Positions 8,139-15,458 of a DNA stretch of 42,218 bases are shown piece by piece. Origin of the DNA: a virus; IMG/VR virus record IMGVR_UViG_3300043313_000919, positions 1 through 42,218 of that record. One strand, 5' to 3'. The position numbers and the translations under genes were made by a program. Numbering within the stretch: the stretch's first letter is position 1; every line of letters starts with the position of its first letter. The notes under the pieces were generated by a model. It was not told where the DNA came from and ran no database searches. It worked only from the letters and a program-made list of their open reading frames with translations.

Positions 8139-8651
8139 ATGACTGACGGCAAGGGCCAGGGCCAGGCTGACAAGAAGGCCGCCGAGGATCGCACCGCAGA
8201 GGTCGCGGCCGAGCAGGAAGTCGAGCAGACCGTCGGCACCGACCAGCCAGGGCCGCGCGCCGACAGCGCACCCGAGCGGCGTGAGGTCGACGCTCACCTC
8301 GACCCGTTCCCCGACTACGGCACGGCGGAGCTCGACGAGCTCCGCTCGCTGGTCAGTGAGCGCGGCGTCGAGATCAACCGAGACGTCGAAAAGGCGCAAC
8401 TGATCAAGCAGCTGCGTGACGCTGACATCAAGGCCATCGAGCGCGGCCGCGCGGTCGAGCAGCCCGAGGGCAACGTGTACGCGTCCTATGACGTGGTACC
8501 CCTCGAGAAGCTGCGCGAGCTCGCCAAGAGGCGCGACGTCGCGCTCGATGAGGATTTCGAGCGGGCCCACCTCATCACCGAGCTCAGGGCGGCTGACACC
8601 AGCGGCGGCGTCGGCGTCGAGATCAACCTCGCCGACGGCAGCAAGAAGTAA
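8139..8651 (+). CDS. Protein with two tandem SAP/HeH-like motifs, 170 aa
   Basis: Residues 1-55 are acidic, Gln/Ala-rich and probably disordered. Two similar helix-extended-helix units follow, about residues 60-96 and 117-153, sharing the pattern L-x2-Lr-x-L-x3-R-V ... ka-x-LI-x2-LR-x-AD. This pattern resembles SAP or HeH/LEM-like motifs, which often contact DNA, and similar short repeats occur in phage genes near the head-tail connectors. The AAGGAG site at 8123-8128 supports the ATG at 8139. The protein may touch packaged DNA or organise connector assembly; this is inference. The tandem copy points to internal duplication. Confidence 0.7.
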   Translation: MTDGKGQGQADKKAAEDRTAEVAAEQEVEQTVGTDQPGPRADSAPERREVDAHLDPFPDYGTAELDELRSLVSERGVEINRDVEKAQLIKQLRDADIKAIERGRAVEQPEGNVYASYDVVPLEKLRELAKRRDVALDEDFERAHLITELRAADTSGGVGVEINLADGSKK

Positions 8652-8666
8652 GGGCGGCGGCGCCAG

Positions 8667-9146
8667 GTGCCTAATCCCAATTGGCCAGCACTCCTCGACC
8701 CGATGTCGCTGACCGACGTCAACCCCACCGACGTCGAGGCGGCAATCTCTCGTGTGCGCTCATATTGCGATTGGCACCTGGCGCCGGCATTCGCCGAAAC
8801 CGTTGAGGTGGACGGCGCCAATGGCAGGTGGCGGCTCAACAGCCTCAAGATCACCGCGGTCGCCTCGGTCACCGACATCGACACTGGCCTCGTGGTCGCC
8901 GATATCAAGTTCGAGCGCGGCCGCGTATGGAGCACCGCCTCACGGGCCAGCCGCACCGTGCTTATCAACTTCACCCACGGCTATACGGTCTGTCCGCCCG
9001 ATGTCGTTGAGTTCGTCCGCCAGCTGGCCAAGTCGGGCCCGGTGTCGCCGCCGATCTCGCAGGCCACCGTCGGCACGGTCAACGTGAGTTACCGCGAACC
9101 ATCCTTCGCCGCGCTTAACGACTACAGGCTGCCGCAGATCGCGTAA
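8667..9146 (+). CDS. Head-to-tail connector (gp6/gp15-like adaptor)
   Basis: 159-aa protein, probably the ring that docks below the portal. A helical N-terminus with 'DVEAAISRVRSYCDWHLAP', a strand-rich middle ('ITAVASVTDIDTG') and a C-terminal 'FTHGYTVCPPDVVEFVRQLA' helix match the usual adaptor architecture of HK97 gp6/SPP1 gp15-type connectors. It starts with GTG at 8667 and ends three bases before the translocase gene. The order adaptor, stopper, gp10-like, terminator is preserved except for the intervening translocase. Confidence 0.82.
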   Translation: MPNPNWPALLDPMSLTDVNPTDVEAAISRVRSYCDWHLAPAFAETVEVDGANGRWRLNSLKITAVASVTDIDTGLVVADIKFERGRVWSTASRASRTVLINFTHGYTVCPPDVVEFVRQLAKSGPVSPPISQATVGTVNVSYREPSFAALNDYRLPQIA

Positions 9147-9149
9147 GTC

Positions 9150-10643
9150 ATGCCCCGTCTGCCAGGAGACCACGCCGCGCTCATCCGAGCGGAGCACGTC
9201 AAGGTTGGCGTGTTCGCAACCCTTGCATTCTGGGCGCTGCGTCGCTTCGGTCGAGGATTCCGCATCCTCAGCGCACACCCGATCACCGCGGCCGCGCTGG
9301 CCATCATCATCACCGGCCTCATCGCCAGCCCGTTGCTGCTTGCCGGCATCACCGGCGTCGGCGTCGCTGGCCTCGGTGTGTGGCGTTGGCGATCGCCGGC
9401 CAGCTATCACGAGGCGGTCAGCTTTCGGATACGCGGATTCATCCGCGGCCTCGCCGTGTATCGCCGCAAGTGGAAGCGGGCAATGCTGAAATGCGGCATC
9501 ATCACCGAGCACGAGGCGCCGCCGGTGCTGCTGAGTGTGAGCTCCTCGGCGAGGTCTGGCGTCGACACCCTTAGGGTGCGGATGCCCGACGGGCACAAGG
9601 TGCCGCGTTACGCCGAGCAGGCCTCGGTGCTGGGCCCGACGTTCGGTGGGTTCATCTGCCAGGTCAAGCCAATGCCCAATGTGCAGGGCCCGATTCAAAG
9701 ACGGCTGCCGATCGGGCCGCACGAATCGCTGGCCTACCGGCCGCAAGAGGTGCGCATACAGATCTCGACCCGCGACGTGCTGGTCAAGTCGGTACCACCA
9801 CCCGAGCTCGACGACGCCGACCCGTTCCCGGCCGAGGGGTTTGAGCTCGGCCTCAGGGGCGACTCGCCAACCTGGGAGCCGTCGCCGTTTCGGTTCAAGC
9901 TCAACGCGCCGACCATGATCGCCGGCGCCACCCAATCGGGCAAAACGTCGCTGGTGCGCACCCTGGTGCGTGCCATGTCACCGGGCATCGGTCAGGGCCT
10001 CATCCGCGCCGGCGGAATCAACCCCAAGGGTGACGCCACTCTCGCCGCGGCCGCGCATCTGTTCGATCGCTACATCGCCGGCGCAGCTGGTGGCGATGTC
10101 ACGATGTTTGAGGAGCCGATCACTCTCGAGCTCGAGACCTGGGTCAAGTTCCTGCGGTTCAGGGCCGAGGAGCTCGGCAGTGGTTTCGAGGAGTTTCGGC
10201 CGTCGCTTAAGTACCCGCTGCTGCCGCTGGTCATTGATGAGGGTGCGCTGCTGGTGTTCTACGCCACCCACCCCAAGCTGCGCCGGCGCATGCGTTCGGC
10301 CGTCTCGATTCTGGCCAGCCAGGGCGCCGGCCTCGGCGTCATCCCGGTGTTCCTGGTGCAAGACCCCCGCATCGAGATTGTGCAGATGCGTGAGTTGTTC
10401 ACCCGCAAAATTGCGATGCGTGGCGCGGGGTTGGTGTTGACGCACAATGGTGAGCTCGCCGATGACATCCCTGACGACGGCAAGCACCAGGGGTATGCGT
10501 TCCTCGAGGAGCAGGGGCACGCCGTGCTCACTCGCTGGCGAGCGGCGTACACCACCGTGCAGGACGTTCGGATGTGCGCACCGCACCCCGCGCTGCCACC
10601 GCTGGTCAGCGAGATGCGGCTCAGTCCGGTTGCAATGGCCTAA
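9150..10643 (+). CDS. FtsK/SpoIIIE/TraB-like DNA translocase, membrane-anchored
   Basis: A 497-aa protein with two hydrophobic helices at about residues 45-62 and 63-78, a 170-residue linker, and a RecA-type motor with Walker A GATQSGKT at 259-266 and Walker B LPLVIDE at 358-364. The layout matches the FtsK/SpoIIIE superfamily and the single-protein conjugation translocases of actinobacterial plasmids and integrative elements (TraB/TraSA), which pump double-stranded DNA through a hexamer. A C-terminal winged-helix gamma domain is not evident: only about 130 residues follow Walker B. The gene is inserted between two connector genes and sits 3 bases after the upstream stop, so it is expressed with head genes. 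A small hairpin follows at 10712-10740. Its role in the phage is unknown. Confidence 0.85.
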   Translation: MPRLPGDHAALIRAEHVKVGVFATLAFWALRRFGRGFRILSAHPITAAALAIIITGLIASPLLLAGITGVGVAGLGVWRWRSPASYHEAVSFRIRGFIRGLAVYRRKWKRAMLKCGIITEHEAPPVLLSVSSSARSGVDTLRVRMPDGHKVPRYAEQASVLGPTFGGFICQVKPMPNVQGPIQRRLPIGPHESLAYRPQEVRIQISTRDVLVKSVPPPELDDADPFPAEGFELGLRGDSPTWEPSPFRFKLNAPTMIAGATQSGKTSLVRTLVRAMSPGIGQGLIRAGGINPKGDATLAAAAHLFDRYIAGAAGGDVTMFEEPITLELETWVKFLRFRAEELGSGFEEFRPSLKYPLLPLVIDEGALLVFYATHPKLRRRMRSAVSILASQGAGLGVIPVFLVQDPRIEIVQMRELFTRKIAMRGAGLVLTHNGELADDIPDDGKHQGYAFLEEQGHAVLTRWRAAYTTVQDVRMCAPHPALPPLVSEMRLSPVAMA

Positions 10644-10711
10644 TTAGATTTCTCCCCCACCTGCCCGGTAGTCAGTCATGCGGACGTACTCGCACAGCGT
10701 GGATCGGGAGA

Positions 10712-10740
10712 GCCAGACAACGGCGGGCGCGCGGTCTGGC
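10712..10740 (+). terminator. Short inverted repeat after the translocase gene
   Basis: GCCAGAC at 10712-10718 and GTCTGGC at 10734-10740 form a perfect 7-bp stem around a 15-base GC-rich loop. It lies in the 121-base gap between the translocase stop and the stopper gene and may end or attenuate the upstream message. No T-run is present. Confidence 0.35.
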
Positions 10741-10764
10741 ACCAAAACCAAAGAAGGGGGCACG

Positions 10765-11085
10765 ATGGCGCTGCCTCCACAATTCCGCGTGCACAGCGTC
10801 ACCGTCGAAACGCAGACCGCTGAGAGTGGCCTCGGCGACCTGTACGCCGCGCCGGTGCGCGTCGCTGGGTTTCTCGATTACAACCGCCAGATTGTGCGAG
10901 CTCGAGACGGCGCCGAGGTGGTGTCCGAGGCCACGTTCCTCACCGACCTCGACGCTGTTGGCGTTTTTGTTCCCGACTCGAGGGTGACGCTGCCCGACAG
11001 TACGCAGACATACGTGCTCAGCGCCAGGCCGCGAGATGACGGCGGCATCACCGGCCTGGCGCATCTCGAGGTCACACTGCGTTGA
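10765..11085 (+). CDS. Head-tail stopper/closure protein
   Basis: A 106-aa beta-rich protein started from the ATG at 10765 behind AAGGGGG. Segments such as 'DGAEVVSEATFLTD', 'PDSRVTLPD' and a final 'GLAHLEVTL' match the small stopper proteins (SPP1 gp16/HK97 gp7-like) of actinophages, which close the connector after packaging. The upstream in-frame ATG at 10678 has no ribosome site and falls in the hairpin region, so it was rejected. Neighbours are the gp10-like and tail-terminator genes. Confidence 0.75.
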   Translation: MALPPQFRVHSVTVETQTAESGLGDLYAAPVRVAGFLDYNRQIVRARDGAEVVSEATFLTDLDAVGVFVPDSRVTLPDSTQTYVLSARPRDDGGITGLAHLEVTLR

Positions 11086-11098
11086 CAGGAGGCTCGCT

Positions 11099-11449
11099 AT
11101 GGCCGACGGCTGGACAGGGCACCTCGACGTAGGGCCCATACGCTCCGAGACACGCAGCGCCGCCGCTGAGGGCCTGCAGCAGGCCGCTGAGCGGGTGGGC
11201 GAGCGTTCCGATGCCGACGTGCCGGTGCAGACCGGCCGGCTGCGTGGATCTCGCCGCGTCAGCACCGACCGCCAGGCGCTCGAGGCCGTGGTCAGCTATG
11301 ACACCTCCTACGCCGTCGAGGTGCACGAGGACATGAGCAGGCACCACCCCGACGGCCACGCCAAATATCTCGAGGGTGCATTCAACGAATTGCGCGCCTC
11401 GCTGCTCGATGAGGTCGCCGCCAAGATCCGACAGGCGTGGGGTTCATGA
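11099..11449 (+). CDS. HK97 gp10-like head-tail/tail component
   Basis: A 116-aa protein of the HK97-gp10 family. The diagnostic part is 'DVPVQTGRLRGSRRV' followed by 'SYDTSYAVEVHEDM' and 'GHAKYLEGA'. Members act at the head-tail joint or as a tail component placed between stopper and terminator. Its start has a strong CAGGAGG site. The stop overlaps the ATG of the tail terminator by four bases. Confidence 0.85.
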   Translation: MADGWTGHLDVGPIRSETRSAAAEGLQQAAERVGERSDADVPVQTGRLRGSRRVSTDRQALEAVVSYDTSYAVEVHEDMSRHHPDGHAKYLEGAFNELRASLLDEVAAKIRQAWGS

Positions 11450-11892
11450 ATCTTGACGATTTCGATCAGGATCTGCTCGAGGGGTTTGCTCAGCTGCTGC
11501 AGGTCGAGGGGGTCGGTACCTACCGACCGACCGCCGGCTATGCCGTCAGCGAGACGGGCATTTACCTCGAGGGCACCCCCGACACCGCCAGCCGAGTGAT
11601 TCAGCTGACCACGTACAGCGTTGACGAACATCCCGCCTACGGCAGCGACGTCATCGGCCTGCAGGTCATCACCAGGTGGGAGAACGCTAACCCGTTCCCC
11701 TGCCGCAGGCTCGACACGCAGATTTTCAACCGGCTGCAGGGCCGCGCCAGCTTCACACTGCCAACGGGTATACGTGTCGAGACCTGCTCGAGGCGCTCGG
11801 GCGCCTCGCTCGGCATGGACTCCTCGAAACGTTGGGGCCGCTCGAGTAACTATTACCTCCGTGTCCACCGTCCGACGCTCTACCGCCTCTGA
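11446..11892 (+). CDS. Tail terminator protein
   Basis: 148 aa, in the position where the hexameric protein that caps tail-tube growth is expected. It has an N-terminal helix ('LDDFDQDLLEGFAQLLQ') and then an alternating strand pattern with 'RVIQLTTYSVDEHP' and 'GLQVITRW', like actinophage tail terminators of the HK97 gpU type. In most related phages the major tail protein comes next; here a tailspike-like gene and a small gene intervene. Confidence 0.78.
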   Translation: MNLDDFDQDLLEGFAQLLQVEGVGTYRPTAGYAVSETGIYLEGTPDTASRVIQLTTYSVDEHPAYGSDVIGLQVITRWENANPFPCRRLDTQIFNRLQGRASFTLPTGIRVETCSRRSGASLGMDSSKRWGRSSNYYLRVHRPTLYRL

Positions 11893-11901
11893 GGGGGGTC
11901 A

Positions 11902-13572
11902 ATGGTCACACTGCGCAACCTCGAGACCGGTGACATTGTTGTTGTTTCGAGTACTGTCGCTATCTGGCTAATGGCCAATGGCGCGTGGGTGGTCGCGTCA
12001 GGCTCACTCAATGTTGACCCAACCGATGATGCTGCCTTTGCCGTCCCTGCGCCTACCGGTGTTGCCTCCATCGATACGGCGAACATTCAGGCTCGAATTG
12101 ATGCAGCGAATGCGGCCGGCGGCGGCCGTGTGATTGGGCCAGGCGGCCGCGGAACGCGCGTGTTCTCTGTGACCACATTAAGGATGCGTTCCTACGTTTC
12201 TTTAGAGAACATTTCTTTGAAGTTGAGTGACAACACTAATGGCAATGTGATTGAGCTGTATAATGCGCGGCAGGAACAGATTGGACTGCGCAATATCTAC
12301 ATTGATGGCAGTAAAGCCAGCCAGACCGCTGGTCATGGCGTCTACATCATCAACGACTCCAACACGAACGGCGCCTTTGCATCGGGGTTATTGAACCCGC
12401 ACCATTTCATTGACAATCTGCTTATTCAGAACTGCAAGCAAGACGGTCTGCGTCTGGACGGCGACACTCTCGGCGGCGAAAACCACGTCTCTAACGTGTT
12501 CGCCTACGCCTGCGACCGGTACGGCTTCTATGCCATCACCCCCGACAGCTTCTGGGATCGCTGCGTCTCCGGCCAATCCGGCGAACAGGGCTTCTATTTG
12601 GAATCACCGAACAGTCGTTACAACAACTGCAAATCATGGTTTTCCGGGCGCCTCGATTCCAGCAAGGGCGACGGGTACTACCTCACCTCGGGGATGCGGC
12701 AAGAGCTTACCGGCTGCGAGGCGCAGGATAATAAGCGTCACGGATTCGTTTTATTCACCACCAAATACGCCACCCTAACCGGATGCATCGCCGATTCCAA
12801 CGGCCAGGGCGCCTCCGGCGCCGGTTACCGGATCGACGGCGCTCAGGGCTGCTATATCAGCGGGCTGTCGTATGACCGGCAGATCACACCGACTCAGATT
12901 AACCACCTCTCGATAGCCAATGCTCCTATCGGCAACTTGATCGACCTGGCCTGCGGACCTTACGCTGCCGGTGGCGCCGCCATCAATGGAGCTATCGGCA
13001 GCAACAGGGTTCGCGCAGTTCCTTTCAGCGACAACGATGCCCGATCTAGATACGGAGCTTTTGACCGTGGCTGGGTTGCTGAGAATATGCCGATTGATTC
13101 AGCCCTGAATGCGACAACACCAACCGTTGCGGGCCGGATGGAGTTCGCAAAGGTTCGGCTCCCTGTCGATGCGACCATCACGAATGTTCTGCTGGGGATG
13201 AGCGCCGTGGGGTCGGGACTGACGGCAGGTCAGTGTTTCGCCAACCTCTACACCGGCGCCGGAGTGAAGATCGCGTCAACCGCCGACCAGGCGAGCAACT
13301 GGGCCAGCGGCGTAGGGGTCAAGGCGATGGCCCTAGCTGGTGGGCCGTACGCACGGACCGCTGGCGACTATTACGTCACCTGGTGGTACAACGGCACGAC
13401 CTCCCCGACCTGGCTGCGCTCATCCGGGCAGGGCTCCGGGTTTATCAACGCAGGATTTTCTGCACCTAACTTGTTGTGGGGTTCGGCCGATACCGGTTTG
13501 ACGACGACAGCACCAGCGAACATGGGCACTCAAACGGGGCAGGGCAGCGCTTTCTACGCAGGCCTGTCCTGA
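11902..13572 (+). CDS. Right-handed beta-helix tailspike/pectate-lyase-like protein
   Basis: A 556-aa protein with an N-terminal attachment-like part, a linker with 'IDTANIQARIDAANAAGGGRV' (a classic entry to phage beta-helix depolymerases) and then repeated short strands with Asn, Gly and Cys from about residue 85 to 330 ('GLRNIYIDG', 'IDNLLIQNCKQDGLRLDG', 'GFYLES', 'LTGCEAQDNKRHGFVL'). Residues 380-556 form a separate beta-rich C-terminal domain. Such proteins bind or cleave host polysaccharide. The gene sits between tail terminator and major tail protein instead of the baseplate region. Its codons use T and A at third positions far more than neighbours, especially at 12160-12330, suggesting recent acquisition. 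Confidence 0.85.
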   Translation: MVTLRNLETGDIVVVSSTVAIWLMANGAWVVASGSLNVDPTDDAAFAVPAPTGVASIDTANIQARIDAANAAGGGRVIGPGGRGTRVFSVTTLRMRSYVSLENISLKLSDNTNGNVIELYNARQEQIGLRNIYIDGSKASQTAGHGVYIINDSNTNGAFASGLLNPHHFIDNLLIQNCKQDGLRLDGDTLGGENHVSNVFAYACDRYGFYAITPDSFWDRCVSGQSGEQGFYLESPNSRYNNCKSWFSGRLDSSKGDGYYLTSGMRQELTGCEAQDNKRHGFVLFTTKYATLTGCIADSNGQGASGAGYRIDGAQGCYISGLSYDRQITPTQINHLSIANAPIGNLIDLACGPYAAGGAAINGAIGSNRVRAVPFSDNDARSRYGAFDRGWVAENMPIDSALNATTPTVAGRMEFAKVRLPVDATITNVLLGMSAVGSGLTAGQCFANLYTGAGVKIASTADQASNWASGVGVKAMALAGGPYARTAGDYYVTWWYNGTTSPTWLRSSGQGSGFINAGFSAPNLLWGSADTGLTTTAPANMGTQTGQGSAFYAGLS

Positions 13573-13601
13573 TTCAAATTCTCTCGAAAGGAAGACCCAG
13601 C

Positions 13602-13808
13602 ATGCCCCAGCTACTTGACCCCAAGACCAACGATGTGCACGCCGTTGGCGATGAATTGGCCGACTACTACCGCCGCCAGGGGTGGGTGGATTACGTCGAC
13701 CCCGAGCTCGCAGCTGCTGCCGCGGCTGCGCTTGAGCAGTCAGGAAACGCCGACGGGAAGCGGCAGCGTTCCGCCGACAAGGCCACCCAAAACACCCCTA
13801 AGGAGTAA
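13602..13808 (+). CDS. Small protein before the major tail protein, 68 aa
   Basis: Starts behind AAAGGAAG. It has an N-terminal 'PQLLDPKTNDVHAVGDELADYY' part, an Ala-rich helix and a Lys/Asn-rich end. It resembles in build the 65-aa gene at 7811: a short acidic head followed by a basic tail. It is separated from the major tail gene by only five bases. Role unknown; presumably a minor virion or assembly factor. Confidence 0.65.
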   Translation: MPQLLDPKTNDVHAVGDELADYYRRQGWVDYVDPELAAAAAAALEQSGNADGKRQRSADKATQNTPKE

Positions 13809-13813
13809 CAACC

Positions 13814-14590
13814 ATGGCAGCACCGCCTCGCGTGCAACTCGGCACCGACCAGCTGGCCCGCGACTGGTGGGTCGATGTCAACACTGGGAGCGTCGCCACC
13901 CCCAACTGGGTACCAGTGAACGGGTGGCAGGAGCTCAAGCCGACGTTCAACCCGACGACTCAAGACTCGAGCGACTATGACTCGAGCGGTTACAAGGACA
14001 GCGCCGTAACCGCTATCGAGTGGGGCCTCACCGGCAAGCTCGGTCGCAAGTCCGTCGCGTTGACGCCGACGGCATACGACCCCGGCCAGGAGGTGCTGCG
14101 CCTCGCCGCGCTGCAGCAGGGCCAGGGCAACCGCGTGCAGATCCGTTTCTATGAGACCCCTGGCGGCATCGGTGGTAGCGGCGCCAACCCGCGCATCGAG
14201 GCTTACTCGGGTTTCGTCAATGTGCAGTGGGAGCCTGACGGCGGCGGCATGGAGGCGCTCAACACCGTCAGCGTCACCCTCGGCGGCAAGGGTCAGCGCA
14301 CCGCAATCACCCATCCTGAAGACGGCACCACGGCGGCGCCAGTCATCACCTCGGTGGTGCCCAACAGCGGCATCGCGGCTGCGGGTGGTGGGCTGCTCAT
14401 CGCGTTCGGCAGCAACTTCGCCAGCGTCACGGCGGTCACCATCAACGCCGTCGCGCTCAGCGTTGCAGATTGGGAGTACATCAACGGCGCGATCGCTCTC
14501 AAGGCGTCCGCTCAGTCTGCCGGTGCGAAGAACATGACCGTTACCAACCCCGGCGGTGTGTCCAACACCTACGTGCTGACCTACGTCTAG
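13814..14590 (+). CDS. Major tail protein with C-terminal Ig-like (IPT/TIG) domain
   Basis: 258-aa tail-tube subunit. The N-terminal 170 residues have the tube-protein pattern, with 'GWQELKPTFNPTTQDSSDYDS', a 'GLTGKLGRKSV' strand and 'YSGFVNVQWEPDGGGMEALNTV'. Residues of about 175-258 form an IPT/TIG immunoglobulin-like domain beginning 'PVITSVVPNSGIAAAGGG' and ending in 'NPGGVSNTYVLTYV'. Such domains decorate the outside of siphovirus tails and may bind host surface sugars. A perfect 11-bp hairpin follows at 14607-14644, matching the arrangement after the capsid gene. Confidence 0.9.
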   Translation: MAAPPRVQLGTDQLARDWWVDVNTGSVATPNWVPVNGWQELKPTFNPTTQDSSDYDSSGYKDSAVTAIEWGLTGKLGRKSVALTPTAYDPGQEVLRLAALQQGQGNRVQIRFYETPGGIGGSGANPRIEAYSGFVNVQWEPDGGGMEALNTVSVTLGGKGQRTAITHPEDGTTAAPVITSVVPNSGIAAAGGGLLIAFGSNFASVTAVTINAVALSVADWEYINGAIALKASAQSAGAKNMTVTNPGGVSNTYVLTYV

Positions 14591-14606
14591 GCCGTCGGTT
14601 GCTATC

Positions 14607-14644
14607 CGTGGTGGGCGGGGAAACCTGGCGCCTCGCCCACCACG
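14607..14644 (+). terminator. Perfect 11-bp hairpin after the major tail gene
   Basis: CGTGGTGGGCG at 14607-14617 pairs exactly with CGCCCACCACG at 14634-14644 around a 16-base loop. It starts 16 bases past the stop codon, the same offset and loop size as the hairpin after the capsid gene. No T-run follows, so attenuation or 3'-end protection is likelier than full termination. Confidence 0.65.
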
Positions 14645-14679
14645 CCAGGTAAGCCAGGAATCTAGGCCAGGAGTTTTGC

Positions 14680-15222
14680 ATGCCCTTAGAACCGCTCGAG
14701 TCGTTTTTCGACGCCACCCTGACGCTGCCGATCAGCGCCAAAAAGTCGTACGTCATCCCGTCGCCAGATGCTGATACCGGCCTGCAAGTGCAACGGCTCA
14801 CGATCATCGGTCAGCGGGCCGCGCAGAATGAGTCGCTGAGCGATGACGATAAGGCGTTCCTGCAGAGCATGCCCGAGCTCGACGACGAGCAGCTGCTGCG
14901 CCGGCTGCTGTCTGACAAGGTGGTCGACCAGATGGTCGCCGACAAGCTGTCGTGGCACGCTCGCCAGGTTGTCGTCGGCGCCGTGATGCATTGGGTGGCG
15001 TTCGGCCAGGAGGCCGCCGAGGAGTATTGGAAGGCGGCCGCGGGCCCAAAATCACAGCCGGCAGCGGCGCCGCAGGATCGCAAAGCGCCGGCCAAGAAGG
15101 CAGCGGCCAAGAAGGCGGCGAGCTCGCGCGCTTCCTCGACCCGGCGGAGTTCCGGCAACCCGGCCAAGAAGGCAGCGCCGGCGGCCACTCGTGGCGCGAG
15201 CTCCTCGACTACTGGGCGCTAG
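14680..15222 (+). CDS. Tail assembly chaperone, short form (gpG-like)
   Basis: A 180-aa protein between the major tail protein and the tape measure, the fixed place of tail chaperones. Residues 1-115 are an acidic helical domain ('LSDDDKAFLQSMPELDDEQLLRRLL', 'HARQVVVGAVMHWVAFGQ'). The rest is a Lys/Ala/Ser-rich disordered tail in the zero frame. The slippery heptamer CCCAAAA at 15045-15051 lies in the correct register for a -1 shift into the overlapping frame that ends at 15455. The protein coats the tape measure before tube polymerisation. Confidence 0.85.
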   Translation: MPLEPLESFFDATLTLPISAKKSYVIPSPDADTGLQVQRLTIIGQRAAQNESLSDDDKAFLQSMPELDDEQLLRRLLSDKVVDQMVADKLSWHARQVVVGAVMHWVAFGQEAAEEYWKAAAGPKSQPAAAPQDRKAPAKKAAAKKAASSRASSTRRSSGNPAKKAAPAATRGASSSTTGR

Positions 15223-15455
15223 TCGAGGCCGACCTGCACCAGTTCTACGGCCTCAACCTTTGGCACCCTGACAGCTATCGAGCGATCGCGTGGCATTACC
15301 TCAAGTCACGCGTCGAGCAGCTGCTCGCCATCCCGCCGACCGTGATCTATCAGCCAACCGAGAACGGCTACCGACGGGTAGTGATGCCGGCCACCCGCAT
15401 CGGCCTGCAACTCGAGCCACCCGATGAGGGCGACGGCGAATCGAAAGGGCGGTGA
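14680..15455 (+). CDS. Tail assembly chaperone, frameshifted long form (gpGT-like)
   Basis: A slip at 15045-15051 would join the first 124 codons of the short form to the -1 frame and give about 258 aa. The new C-terminus contains the expected T domain: 'HSWRELLDYWALVEADLHQF' followed by 'LWHPDSYRAIAWHYLKSRVEQLL'. This tryptophan-rich helical pattern is typical of gpT-like extensions and has no ribosome site of its own. The fusion ends 3 bases before the tape measure start. The ratio of short to long form usually controls correct tape-measure loading. Confidence 0.78.
15045..15051 (+). promoter_or_regulatory. CCCAAAA -1 slippery site
   Basis: In the zero frame the bases read C-CCA-AAA, a perfect X-XXY-YYZ heptamer, so the tRNAs on CCA and AAA can re-pair after a one-base backward slip. 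The -1 frame is then open to 15455. Downstream GC-rich sequence may provide the stimulating structure. No other matching heptamer was found between 15001 and 15222. Confidence 0.75.
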
Positions 15456-15458
15456 GTA

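Noticed and set aside
14952-15044. Independent gene for the T-domain frame starting near 14952
   Set aside because: No ribosome site, the first part is shadow of the chaperone frame, and the CCCAAAA site explains expression better.
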